Shown here: positions 1 to 10,849 of the stretch, in pieces
Position numbering within the stretch: the first letter of the stretch is position 1
Layout of the letters: each line of letters opens with the position of its first letter
Origin: Acholoe squamosa
Taxonomy: Eukaryota; Annelida; Polychaeta; Phyllodocida; Polynoidae
Assembly (NCBI GenBank): GCA_949317995.1
Contig: OX439038.1
Span: 68,892,659-68,956,658 of the forward strand
Direction of reading: 5' to 3'
Length of the DNA: 64,000 nucleotides
The notes under the pieces: generated by a model
What the model was told of the DNA's origin: nothing
What the model saw: only the letters and a program-made list of their open reading frames with translations
Databases searched by the model: none
Made by a program: the position numbers and the translations under genes

Positions 1-446
1 TACCTTCGTTGCAGGTTAGAATATTAAGTGGGGGTAGTGGCGTTAAAGTGGGGGTAGGGGAATATTGTCATTGAAATCTGAAGATGAGAAGTGGCCTTTA
101 GAAAATTCCCTAACGTGATGTGGTGATGGATTACTTCCATAATCCTCCCACTCGCATCCCTGTAAGGTAATTAAGGGTAACAGTCTCAACTGCCACAAAC
201 TACCCACTGTCACTGTCACCCGGCTTTAATGAAATGGCTTCTGAGAACTGATCAGTGTGAGAAAAAATAACATGAGAGAGTGCTGATTCTGGGTTTTGTA
301 CTTCTTAATCTGTGGGGAAAGATGTGTAGCGTGGGATATGAATGGAAAGTTACCTGCCTTGGGTACTGCCATTGCAATGATATTGTGCATCCCACCTCTC
401 CATCTGTGTCTGTGTCTGTCTGTCTGTCTGCCTGTCTCTGTCTGTG

Positions 447-490
<44 letters not shown>

Positions 491-1000
491 ACTCTCTCTC
501 TCTCTCTCAGGTTCGGTTAACAATGGGTTTAAGCCTTATTTTCAATGCACCAACAGTGTTACATTTGTGGTACTTCAGCATTACCTCCTCTGTCTTGCAT
601 GACAAGTGCACATTTTATAGCTATAGCTATGTTGGTAGCAGTATACATACATCCATAACCCCCCAGTAAAGGCACTGTAGGACTGCACCTGAGTACAAAC
701 AATTATGATACCGAAGATGGAACAACTAAGTAATGGGGACGTCTTGTACTGATAGGTGTGGGTCCACTATGAGACTAAACCTTGCTGCAACTAGAAATTG
801 CACTGGGTTTTCAGTTGACTAAAAGTTCATTTATGATAATCATGTACTTGAACTGAGAAGGTGGGCCTTATTGTACCCTGCACTAAGAGCCCTTTTTACA
901 GATCGCGTCAAATATTGCTTTTCAAGTGATTGCAGGGATGACAATTTCAATAGTGGTTGTTGGGCAAACAGTGTAGCTAAATATCGCACCCTTTGTTGCA
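1..1000. other. noncoding sequence with TGTC and CT microsatellites
   Basis: No gene is visible. A (TGTC)n-like tract lies at about 401-445 and runs into a nearly pure (CT)n tract at about 448-508. Open frames across the tract encode only Ser/Leu or Arg/Glu runs and are artefacts. The part near 660-790 resembles 3640-3740 (see the repeat entry there). Confidence 0.8.
401..508. repeat. (TGTC)n/(CT)n microsatellite
   Basis: Simple repeat. Alternating TGTC units pass into a CT dinucleotide run interrupted once by a CACTCA segment at about 486-492. Confidence 0.95.
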
Positions 1001-1002
1001 TA

Positions 1003-1859
1003 CCCAGGTAGCAAAACAGGTGTGGCCCCAGTCTGGCTTACAGCAGGTGCCCAACGTGGGCCAAACAGGGCTGACCAACGGGCACCCAATGGTTTATGTC
1101 CCCAGCAAAGTGTCTGAGCCACACCAGGCAAACTAATTTGGGCATAGATCAGTTTCAAAGTGGGCTAATAAATTTGGACTCAGATTGAGTTTAACATGGG
1201 TTTCTGGTGTGGCCCAAACTGGCCAGCTGATTTTGGCCATATTTTTAAATGAAAATTCAGAAGAATTTAATCATTCGATTGTGTGAATATGACCCTCCGC
1301 CCCCTTACCATGTATCCCAATACCCAGTGATACTCATCTATTCCATTGCATCAGTAGAGTAGATATATCAGTTTGCACTCAATAGGCCAAGATAAGTCAT
1401 GATCACTTTGAGTGTAGTGATATCCTGGCCTTATTTAGCAACTCTCTTCATAGATGCACCATGTAGAAGCATAGATCAGAGCTTCTTAACTTATAGTGCC
1501 TGTAGGTAGCATGTTTGATCCTTATATCACATTCACTGCAATAGGAATGGTGTAGTCAATCTAGGAGGACCTTAATTTTCACATTTTAAAAGGAATATCT
1601 AAGGATTTCCAAATTACAATAAAGTCTGAACAGTCTGTGGTTGCCCATTTCAAAACTTATCTGTGCCTGAACCAGGTAGCCCAATGTGGCCCAGACACTT
1701 TGCTGAGGACAAAACCCATTGGGTGCTCAACAGTCTTAAGTCGGTTTGCCTGCTTAGGGCTGCCCACTGTGGCGCGAACTGGAAACCCAGCATCTGACCA
1801 AACTGAGCCAATGTACTGAATTCTGCCCACTTTGTCCCCAACTGGGCTTGCTACCTGGG
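1003..1859. mobile_element. non-autonomous inverted-repeat DNA element, TA target duplication
   Basis: The two ends are inverted copies starting CCCAGGTAGCAA, each flanked by TA (1001-1002 and 1860-1861). Similarity continues inward as a diverged arm of about 200 bp. For example, the reverse complement of about 1690-1730 matches about 1080-1125, including the shared AGCAAAGTGTCTG. The middle (about 1240-1630) is unique and AT-rich and has no transposase. It is a MITE or foldback derivative. The TA duplication fits Tc1/mariner or ISL2EU-like families, but I cannot assign the family. The words GGCCCA and TGGGC are frequent in the arms. Confidence 0.7.
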
Positions 1860-1861
1860 TA

Positions 1862-3020
1862 GTGGACCTGCAGCTAGTCGCCCTCAGGCAGGAGAGTAGA
1901 ATAATAAGCCCCTACACAGGGGTGGGGTTGAATAACAGCTGGTAAAACAATGATGTTTTGGAAAACCTCTCATCATAATTGCCATTAAGGCTTTGCTTGG
2001 TACACCAGATACTAGGCTCTGTTCATTGATGCTACTTTCACTTGCTCGTTCTTTATTCAATTATGGACTTTTCTAAAGTGGACTATGTTGTATGTATACC
2101 TATTGCTGGCTTTAAAAAATATATGGTTTTTATAATACATTGTTATTTTGTCAATAATGTATCGCATCATCCAGGGAGAATTGCTTTGTCCATAGATAGG
2201 GTAGGGAATCAATTATTGTATAGCAGAATACCTCACTTCCTACACAGTACACTGATGGAGTTCAAAATGGTTTTACCACACATTGTCACATCACTGTCGG
2301 GGGTGGGGGGATATTATAGACCCCGGGTCTCGAACATGGTTTTGAAAGGTAGACCAAGTGTTGAAGATGTTTGTGTCTGAAGGACGCATTTGGGGGTCAT
2401 GTCAAGAGGGAAACTGGGAGGTCCTAGAGTCTTGTAAACATCTATTGGGGCCCATTTCGACTTAGGACCAACTTAGGTCCCTAGGGGACAAAAAAAGGGC
2501 ACATTTCAAAAACATAGGGACGACATCTTAATATCCATCACTCACCAAATTTTCTGAGATTTGGACTGTTTGAGAGATCCTAGTGTATTAAAGCGGCCAT
2601 GGAATTCAGGGCTAGTGGTAAGAAGTTGCCCTCAGAGGATGTCATTCTGCCTACTCACATCAATGGAAGGTGATTTGAGAGAAGAGTCTCACCTTTTTCA
2701 GTGTCACCTGGCTGTGATGTAATGGTTTCTGAGATTTTATTGGTGCAAGGATTAACAGGATTATAGGGTTTATGATTTTCGTGCTGGTTAAAGTGCCAAA
2801 TCTAACTGACACTGTTGTTTATTGAAATCATACAAAATGTATTGTATAAGACTAATAAACACTGAGGCCATGAACGTTTAGCACTGCATATAAGGTGTGA
2901 TTAATGATTCCAAAGTGTAATAAGTATGGGAATTAAGGAAATGTTGTCTTGAAGGATTTATTCCGGCAATTAAGACCTATCAATGATGGTTTTTGGTAGT
3001 CAGTAGTTGATTTACCACGT

Positions 3021-3022
<2 letters not shown>
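1862..3022. other. noncoding stretch
   Basis: No coding region is convincing. The 112-codon frame at 2042-2380 has no recognisable domain or splice context. The first ~180 bp continue the segment that is repeated at 3765-3900. Confidence 0.6.

Positions 3023-3052
<30 letters not shown>
3023..3052. repeat. (CT)n microsatellite
   Basis: Pure CT dinucleotide run of about 30 bp. Confidence 0.95.
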
Positions 3053-3056
<4 letters not shown>

Positions 3057-3639
3057 TCGAATTACGAATTTTGGAAATAGATCTATTAACCTATAACTGG
3101 AGTACCCCAGTTACAGAGAAATTGAATAGGGGAAATATGTCTTTGAAGAGTTATACCTAGATTCTTAGAGCTAAATCATTATATACCTGGAAACATGATA
3201 ATATTGTGATACATATGCAGCGTCTTCACTGTGTTCAATATCAAGTGCTATAAATCTACACCAGATGGGTTGCTGTAACTTTACAGCAAAATGTAGTAAT
3301 AGAGAACACTTTGTTTTAATCATTGAGGAAATAGAGATACATTTTCTGAATTATATCTGCAATGAAGTGAGAGCAAAATATGTAGCAAATAACTCTGCAA
3401 TAAGACTACTCAGTAATACCTTGTATACAGATTACCTGACAACTTTGGTATTTTCAGTTATTGACTTTACAGAAACACTTTTATACGATTATGGGATTAT
3501 AGTATATTTTTCTGGAACAGTAGAACAGCTTTTTACAGTGAGGTGCTTATGATATAGCCTGATGAACTGACTACCCAGACACTAGTATAGCTCCCTCTTA
3601 ATTCTCTTTTCTTTCTCCTATCCGTCTATCCTCTTTCAG

Positions 3640-3900
3640 CAAAGGCCCTGGTGAGCTGCACTTGAGAACAAACAGTTATAATTAAGATGGGGCAAGAAAT
3701 GAGCCACAGGAACTTCTTGTACTGGTTAATCCTCCTGGGTGGGACTAGAGCAGAGTAATTGGCCCTAACACAGGAGGTTACACAGTGCACATCATCTAGT
3801 AAAACACTGATGTTGTGACAGAGCTATCATTATAATTGTCATAATAGCTGTCAGTTCCAGCTTTTGTGAGCGTTTTACTAACAGACAGGTCTACAGGGGA
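3640..3900 (+). repeat. second copy of a segment seen at about 665-790 plus 1870-2000
   Basis: The blocks at 3640-3740 and 665-780 share, in order, a CAG(C/T)AAAGGC start, GCAC(T/C)TGAG(A/T)ACAAACA and CTTGTACTG. The following blocks at 3765-3870 and 1880-1985 share (A/G)TAAAACA(C/A)TGATGTT and ATCAT(A)ATAATTG. In the first copy the two halves are separated by the 1003-1859 element, which therefore inserted after the duplication. A shorter piece (GAGCCACAGGAACTTCT) recurs at about 9093. Confidence 0.55.
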
Positions 3901-4027
3901 GGCTTGTCATACTGTACTCACAGATGCTCAGAATGTTCATCCTTCTATCTATATCATTGTATTTATTTGGTGAGGAGGATGCCATGTTACCAATAAGTCT
4001 ACTGTACTCAGAATACAGTGCAATATA

Positions 4028-4590
4028 GGTAGGTACTTACCTAATATTTCAAGACTTTATCCCATTAAAACTATCTAATGATCAATGGATGGATCTTGAG
4101 AAAAGAAGTGGATTTGCTTTTTAAATGAAGTCTCTATGTCAATTTTAAGTGGAATTATGACCGGTCAAAGGTACCAAATCAGACCCAGAATTCTGCCATA
4201 GTTAAGAGTTTAATTTGGATCTAATTTTGTGATCAAGCAAGATGAATCCAAGGTATACTAGATCACTAAAATGATTATTTTGGGCAATTTTCTTTTCAGA
4301 TAAGCAAGATATACCCTCAAGAATGTAAATAATAATACATTTTATCATAATCAAACAATGTAAAAGCAAATTTTTGATGTCATCTTTTCCCTTGAACTGT
4401 GCGCTCTGACAGAACCATGGCAGAATATCGTCTTTGACTCAGGACGTTTGAATGATCATAACTTCCATTTAAATTGACATAATAACTTCATCTAAAAAGC
4501 AAAACTACTTATTTTTATCATAGCTATCAATTTCCTACCATATAAAATACATACAATAAGGTCTTAATTGATAGGTAAGTGCCCAACATT
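4028..4590. mobile_element. foldback element with ~175 bp imperfect inverted arms
   Basis: The left arm (about 4028-4202) and the right arm (about 4410-4590) are inverted copies of each other. The outer parts share a GGTA(C/A)(T/G)TRCC-like end. Inner parts align over TTTGCTTTTTA(A/G)ATGAAGT, TATGTCAATTT and ATTCTGCCAT(A/G)G. No reading frame lies between them. This is a non-autonomous DNA element or an old inverted duplication. Target duplications are not clear. Confidence 0.6.
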
Positions 4591-4594
4591 TGGG

Positions 4595-6320
4595 AGGTTG
4601 GGATAAGTGTCCAGAGATAATCTCGCCAAAAAAGTTTGCAGGGTCTGTCAAACATACTGCAGCCCCTTAGAAAAAGAAAATGAAGACATTTTCTAGATCA
4701 TTTTTAACCATTGAACAGGTGGGAACCATTTATTTTTAGGTGCTCAATGATCTTCTCATAATAAAATGGTTCTAAACTTTTAGTTGAACTTTGATGGGGT
4801 CAAAGGCAAAATTCCCTGCATTCAACCTTGTACAAAAAATAATCATTTTAAAGGTCTAGCCAAGCCTGTTAAAATGAGCCCTTGTTTGTAAAGATCCTCC
4901 AGTAAATAGTTTCAGAATAAGCTTGCAAAGAAAGGAGAGTTTAACACTACCCAGTTTCAGCTTTATCACAGTTTCACACCTCTCCTGCAGCAGACTCACA
5001 CAGTGGAGGTATTTCAGTGCCTAATATAGGTGGGGTGTTACCACTGATTGCCTTAGTACTTAGTCAATGTATAGCACAAATGCCTAGTTGCAATAATTTT
5101 GCAGGGATTCTTTAGGATTTTTGTTTCTTTTTTTGTTAAAGCTGTATCCAGAGGTGGGTTCAAAGATTTGAAATAAAAACCAGGGTGTTTTTAATCACTA
5201 TGCATTGAGCCCTGTTGCCTATCATTTTACTTATAATTATGTGTTCTTTTGCATATAATCATACTCAGTCTGCTAATCTCGCAGACCATAAAAAATACAC
5301 CTGTAACAAGGCCCATGGCGATCGTCATTAGAGTGTTATCATGATTCGTGCTCAGGGATTTTAGAAACTGTTGAATAGATCTTCCACCAGAACAACCTTT
5401 TTTTCAAAAGCAAAGGTAAGCAGAAAACATGTTTGCTATTACCAAGGTGGTTACGATCGCTTCTTATTGCCCTCAATAGATTATTTTCTTTTTCCTATAA
5501 TGTTCTGTAGAACAATTTGTTTTGAACAGTTCCAGAGACAAGTTACCCATGATTGTATACAGAATACAACATTTAGCATTTATTTGTCAGTAATGTTCAA
5601 TCCGATCTATGCTAGTTGATTGATGTACAAGTGGTCTATATATGAGGACCTAATCATTTCTAATGACCTGCGAAATACCCTCTATTTGGTTTAAACAGTT
5701 CCTGAGTTATGTAAAGATGGTATTTATATGCTATTATTACACCCCCGCCCCCATCTAGGTGTAATGGCCAGAGCAGGGGTCATTAGCTAAAAAAGAATGT
5801 AGTTCAATAGACAGGTCCGAACATACATGATTGGAATGTCTGAGATTATGACAGCAGAGAAGGGAACTTATATTTGTGAGTGAAATTATGTAACTAAATG
5901 TCTTTCTAAAAGCCTAGACCTGTCAGCAATGGTGTACTCTCCTGAAAACGATCTATCCCATGCAAATACAAACCATACTTTAGCCGCATGAATAAAACTA
6001 TAACTGGTTGTGTATAATTCACTTTTCTTTTCAATTGTGTTCCATTTTGTATCTCAGGTTGATATGCCCGAGATACTGATAGCCCATAGCTTTACCATAG
6101 CGGCTCCGTATCACACCCCCCACCCCATGAGATAACCTGCATGAATATAAATGGCGACGTAAACAAGTCGTGTGCGATGTTTTAGATTATGAAATCCTGC
6201 TTTCATGATGGAATTAGATTAACCTTTGCCTATGTATTCATCCATAAAACATGAGATAAATGCAAAGGTGCAATCATGGGTAGGATGGGAGAGGTGTATC
6301 ACACTTGCAGTCTGTCTGCC
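4595..6320. other. noncoding stretch
   Basis: AT-rich sequence with no convincing gene. An 82-codon frame at 5371-5619 has no recognisable feature. A short C-rich run lies at about 5742-5752. Confidence 0.6.
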
Positions 6321-6324
6321 GCAT

Positions 6325-6358
6325 CGCAGTACGCCCTACAGCCGTAGGGCGTACTGCG
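6325..6358. repeat. perfect 15-bp hairpin
   Basis: The arm at 6325-6339 is exactly inverted at 6344-6358 around the 4-nt loop AGCC. The stem is GC-rich (it includes GTACGCCCTAC) in AT-rich surroundings. It ends right where the interspersed repeat at 6360 begins. Confidence 0.9.
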
Positions 6359-6359
6359 T

Positions 6360-6900
6360 CAGTGTCTAAGGTATAGACTGTTGACATACCTAAACTGTAA
6401 ACATGAGATCTAAAGTTGTAAACATTAGATTTGAGGGGTCAGTTGTAATCACAGGCAGTGTGTTTACCTATAGGTCTGTTTATATCTGCTCCAAACCTGT
6501 GACTGAGATGTCACACTGATCAGGTAGGGCTAGGTGCCCTTCTGCTGTAAAAACAATGTACCATAATAAATAACAATGCCGCAGTCCAACAACAACCAGT
6601 CCTGTAAAAATCAAACCTGTCTGATATCAAATTGTGGAGACTCCCCAATGTGAAAGGTTCTAATATTGACATAACATCAGCTTGATTTAGTAAACAAAAA
6701 CATCTTTTTGACAACAAAAGCATGCCTGAGATTGCACACATTCACATCCCCAGATAAAAAAATAGCTCCCCCAACATACAATTTCTACCTTGCAATGACA
6801 ACAAATAGCATTCTTTAGTCTGTGGTTGAGTCCCATTTTGTGAGAATAGCTGCGATTCTCTGCAAAACTCTCATAGTGGAGCCTCGATACCTATATACGC
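6360..6900 (+). repeat. interspersed repeat, relative of 44970-45453
   Basis: This ~500 bp segment matches 44970-45453 in the same order: AGTGTCTAAGGTATA, TGTAAACATGAGAT, AATCAAACCTGTCTGATAT, AGTAAACAAAAACATCTTTT and GCCTGAGATTG. The copy at 45 kb has clear terminal inverted repeats. Here only the right end (AGTGGAGCCTCGATACC, about 6874-6891) is recognisable and decayed. It is an old non-autonomous DNA element without coding capacity. Confidence 0.65.
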
Positions 6901-7647
6901 CATCGTGCAATACTGCAGACAGACTGCGCGTGCGATACACCTCCACAATCCTTCCCATGAGTGAACCATTGCCTAGGCCTATGTATATTAAATTGATATC
7001 TAGATTTACCCCCTTTATCAGATGGGGTTGACCCATGGCAGACGGATCTGCTCTGAGCCACGAGCAGCAATGTCATGGTTATAGAATGAGATGACCCATG
7101 TAGTGTCCTCAATCCATGAGGAGCTCATTAAGATTAATACCAGTAATATACTCGTCCCAGACTCTTGAGTAACTCTTTACCATGGAGACCCAGGTATGAC
7201 GTCCACCCAGGCTACTGATTGACGTACAGAAATTGCTATTGTGTGATACCTCTGTGAATAGACATACACCGATGAACAAGCACAAGAAAATGTTTAAATC
7301 TATGCAGGCTGGTGCGTGATTTTTCGTTGATTAGTTATGAAATAAAGTAACAGATGGAGCATTGTACCGTACTGCTTTGCCGTAATCCTAACATACGAAT
7401 ACAGATATGAAATGAAGTAGTGAAAGTAGAATGGACAATGTATGTATTTCATATGGTTATATTTTCCTTTTTCTATTGAGCCAAATTTTTGAAGGGCCTC
7501 ATGACTCCACAAGATCCATGTTCCTCGGTGGTTATGGCACACCAACGTGGTGCAGGGTAGTCTTCTCGCTGGTATTCTCTGCATTGGTAGGTTAATGCAC
7601 TGTGTGTTCAATTTTGAAACCTGATTCTAAAATTTATATTCCAACAG

Positions 7648-7890
7648 GTGTGACAGACCGAGGGTGGCCGCCAAACGCTCAGACTAGGGCCCTGCAGATA
7701 CCCGATGAAAAACGCCAAAGTACCCATCGGCACCACCATAATCATACGCACCACCATCGGCACCACAGCCACCACCAGCGATGTAAGAGGATGACTATCA
7801 GGAGGCAGTTTACGGTAAACCATAACGAGCAGGGGAGGATGGTCATAACTCATAATGATCCAGAGAGGATAGTACCCGGCACGGCTAAAG
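7648..7890 (+). CDS. candidate internal exon, His-rich
   Basis: The segment is bounded by a plausible acceptor (TTCCAACAG before 7648) and a good donor (AAAG/GTAGGT after 7890). It is open in one frame for 81 codons and begins and ends in phase 1. The peptide has a histidine-rich run (about 15 His in 24 residues, around 7728-7780) and then a charged segment. Phase and frame join cleanly to the candidate exon at 8344. I recognise no domain. The call rests on splice signals and frame only. No upstream exon with a start codon was found, so this could be a fragment or chance. Confidence 0.3.
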
Positions 7891-8245
7891 GTAGGTTCTG
7901 TCCTCCCAGTGCCAGATCAGGATAACCATCAGCAGTATCACTGGAAAAGAAAAAGAACATGCACAGTGTTCAATGTTACTCCAAGCGTATGAGACACCCC
8001 TAAGCTAGAAGGTAAATTCTTAATTAATGTCTGATTTATAAAAAGAGGGAGCATAGTGGAATAATGGTGTCATTGTGTTGGAGGGTTTGATACTGTTTGG
8101 TAGCATAAGTTCTTTTTGAAAGCATCAGAACTTCATGGGTCTCCTAACCTGGCCTGATGGAATTCCATATTTATATATTATTACAGGATTTCTGTGACTC
8201 AGGCTGCTTTTTGTGGATAGTCCCTTTCTGATACCTGTCGATATT

Positions 8246-8309
8246 GCACGCCATGATGCATGCATCATGTCTTTGTATGGCGTGCCTGATATCCATGGAT
8301 ATCAGGCAC
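8246..8309. repeat. nested perfect palindromes
   Basis: There is an 18-bp perfect palindrome at 8252-8269 (CATGATGCATGCATCATG), an inverted pair GCACGCCAT (8246-8254) / ATGGCGTGC (8277-8285), and a 28-bp perfect palindrome at 8282-8309 centred on CCATGG. The second and third overlap, so two alternative hairpins compete. The block lies in the proposed intron, 34 bp before its acceptor. Confidence 0.9.
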
Positions 8310-8343
8310 CCCAGCACTAAGCTGAGTGTCCCAAGCTTGTCAG

Positions 8344-8495
8344 GTGCGCAAGGTGAGAATGGCATTGTAATTATAGAGGCAATCACACCAGTAGCAGACC
8401 ACGAAAACGTCCAGATGCCTGTGCCGATGGTATTCCGCGGATTCTTTAGTGGGCCGACCCCTGCTGAAGCTGACATCTTGCGAGATAAGGACTGA
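8344..8495 (+). CDS. candidate terminal exon following the His-rich exon
   Basis: An acceptor (GCTTGTCAG) precedes 8344. The frame is entered in phase 1, exactly as left by the donor at 7890, and ends at a TGA at 8493-8495. The intron would be 453 nt and carry a nested palindrome close to its 3' end. The encoded ~50 residues include an acidic and proline-containing segment with no recognised domain. No AATAAA was seen just downstream. An ATTAAA lies near 9030. Confidence 0.3.
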
Positions 8496-8597
8496 TAACA
8501 GCAAGCTGATGGGTACCAGGTGTTACGTAATGCACCCTGAAAAGGCTGCAGTGAATGAGAGAAATATTCTCATTGGTTAATAATGCATCACGCTAGG

Positions 8598-8660
8598 TCA
8601 GAATAGTGGACAGCGTGTCGGGCTCCAAACCCCTGGTACAGGCGTTCGCGTCCCGGCCAA
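8598..8660 (+). repeat. tRNA-like SINE head
   Basis: There is an A-box-like TAGTGGACAGCGTG followed about 40 nt later by a B-box-like GCGTTCGCGTCCC. This is the layout of an RNA polymerase III internal promoter in a tRNA-derived SINE. No clean cloverleaf can be drawn, so this is not a functional tRNA gene. Confidence 0.5.
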
Positions 8661-9884
8661 GTCCAGCTTTTTGCCTATTCTATGTACAAATACATTAGGA
8701 TATCAAACGAGGGGGCATAGCCTTGTATGGTAGGATATCTATACATTACTTACAGATTAATTTTATAGTGATATCATCAGTGTAGTTGTCGACAGCTACA
8801 TGCCGACATACCTATGTGTTAAATTTGATGGTATGTATACAATATTCTAGTCCACCCTTGCAAAATGGGCAAGATCCTACCCACCAGCCCATCTACATCA
8901 TTTTGGATAAAATTAATTATGATAAACATGTGTCACTCTGCACCATATGCCAGGTATTGGGTCAGTAAAACTACTCGTAGACTTTGATATATTCAATAAT
9001 GCATTTATAAATTCCTCACATTATATGAATTAAAAGGTAGAGATTAAGTAAAGACATCATATCCCATAATCACATGATTATCCAAGACAGTGTGAGCCAC
9101 AGGAACTTCTGCCAAGGGACAACATACTGTACTTGTGCCAGTTTTTCTACCAGTTCTCATTAAGATGTACCAGATAGATACTCCTGATGTAAGTAGTAGG
9201 GTTCAATAGTAGTACCAGACTACTGATATGTCTGCTTAATGTACCTAGTACCGCTGATTAGGTGTGTTAGGTAATGGAGGCAGACATAGATTAGTTCGTA
9301 TGTGCAGGAGTTAATGAGACCAATTACATATTACGACTAGCTCTGTGTAGACACCGTCCCAACTGGGAATGATGCTGTATATATAATCCACCCCGGGAAT
9401 CTACCACCGTGTTTTAATGTAGCTAGCAGTTCTGCACACTTTTGGATCACTGTAAAAGGGCCCAGTAGGTTTTCTAACATTGATTTATAGCTTTATACTG
9501 CAAAAGGAAGGAACAAAACGATATATGGTCAATTGCACTGAGTTGGGATCACACAGGGCTCACTAAGCGGTAAAAATGAAACTGCTTGGATTGTTTTGAA
9601 ATTTTTTGTCTAAAATACTGGCGCACTGAGGCACCTACCCTAAAAATTGGGAACACTAATATCAAAAATTGCCAATTTTAGAGTCAATTTCATTATTTAG
9701 CATTAGTTCCTATGGGATTCTGGTCCAAATAGGCTCATTTTTTGGGAGTTAATTTTTCCACCATCAAGTGAACACATTGACATGATATCATTTTTACATG
9801 ATGCTGGGCATTACCCTTTTATAATAGTAATCTGTCATAACAACAAAACGTCTTAATTCATGATATTTCAGGTATAATACATAT

Positions 9885-10275
9885 TGTGGCACGTATGGTT
9901 CCATGTGGCATGTACGGTTCCTGACATGGAAAAACTGCCATAGATTTCCATTGAGTTGTATAATGTAATATTTACATGTAGATAGGTGCATAAGTGGTTA
10001 ATCTTTATGACCATGCATCTCTAGGAAATCCCATAACTATGCACTGGAGGAATCACTTTATGTGGCACGTATGGTTCCTCTAAAACTACACCAAATCACA
10101 TTGCAATTTCAAATATGGCAATACTGAGGTATAATATTAATGAATCTAAAATTCTTTACCTAATGACTGATAGTTGACACCTAAGGCTTTCTAATTATAT
10201 TTTTGCATTTGATAAATATGATTTATTTCTCCCCACTATCATGTATTAAAGAATGAGGCATGTATGGTTCCACTT
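9885..10275 (+). repeat. scattered copies of a GGCACGTATGGTTCC motif
   Basis: Copies of GGCA(C/T)GTA(T/C)GGTTCC start at about 9890, 9908, 10062 and 10257, mostly preceded by TGT or GA. They are not a regular tandem array. The sequence between them is AT-rich and has no ORF. I did not notice the motif elsewhere in the window. Confidence 0.7.
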
Positions 10276-10849
10276 TACCTACACCACAAGGTTTTAGCAA
10301 TAACTCCAGGCAGATAAGGGGTATAGTTCTTGAATTGACTATATATAATGCTAAATATTGGGGGCTAGTGGAAATATAAAAAAATTATACATTTCCAATG
10401 CAATATATAGCTTTAAGTTTTATTTTGAAAACTCTAAAATTAGTGTTAGGACATTGCTGCAAAGAATGGTACATAATCAAACTATGAAATGGATTTATTC
10501 CGTTTTGGAGTGAGTGAGTAATAGAGGTTTAACGCCATTTCAACAGCTAAGGTCATATTCATGGCAAGAACTACATTACACAATTTCACAGAGGAATGTG
10601 TCAGTTCCCGCGCATATGTGCACTGCACACATCCTTAGGGGATAGGGAAGAGAAGAAATAGACCCTTTTAAGTGGGCTAGGGAGGCCCGATTTCCCTTTT
10701 GGAACCAAGCTCTTATAATAAATATAGTTATCAATAACAACATTGAAATTGTACAATATTATGGTTGGACAATCAATATCATTTGAAATAATTCCTGATC
10801 GTTTAGGAAATTGCTTTCTAATAGATTTCTGGAAAATACAGAAATACAT
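10276..10849. other. noncoding stretch
   Basis: AT-rich sequence with no gene and no clear repeat up to the foldback element. Confidence 0.6.

Noticed and set aside
226..520. Overlapping frames of 74-88 codons on both strands
   Set aside because: They are translations of the CT/TGTC microsatellites (Ser-Leu or Arg-Glu runs).
7180..7196. Start exon ACCATGGAGACCCAG followed by GTATGA
   Set aside because: Its phase does not fit the candidate exon at 7648: joining them gives an immediate stop.
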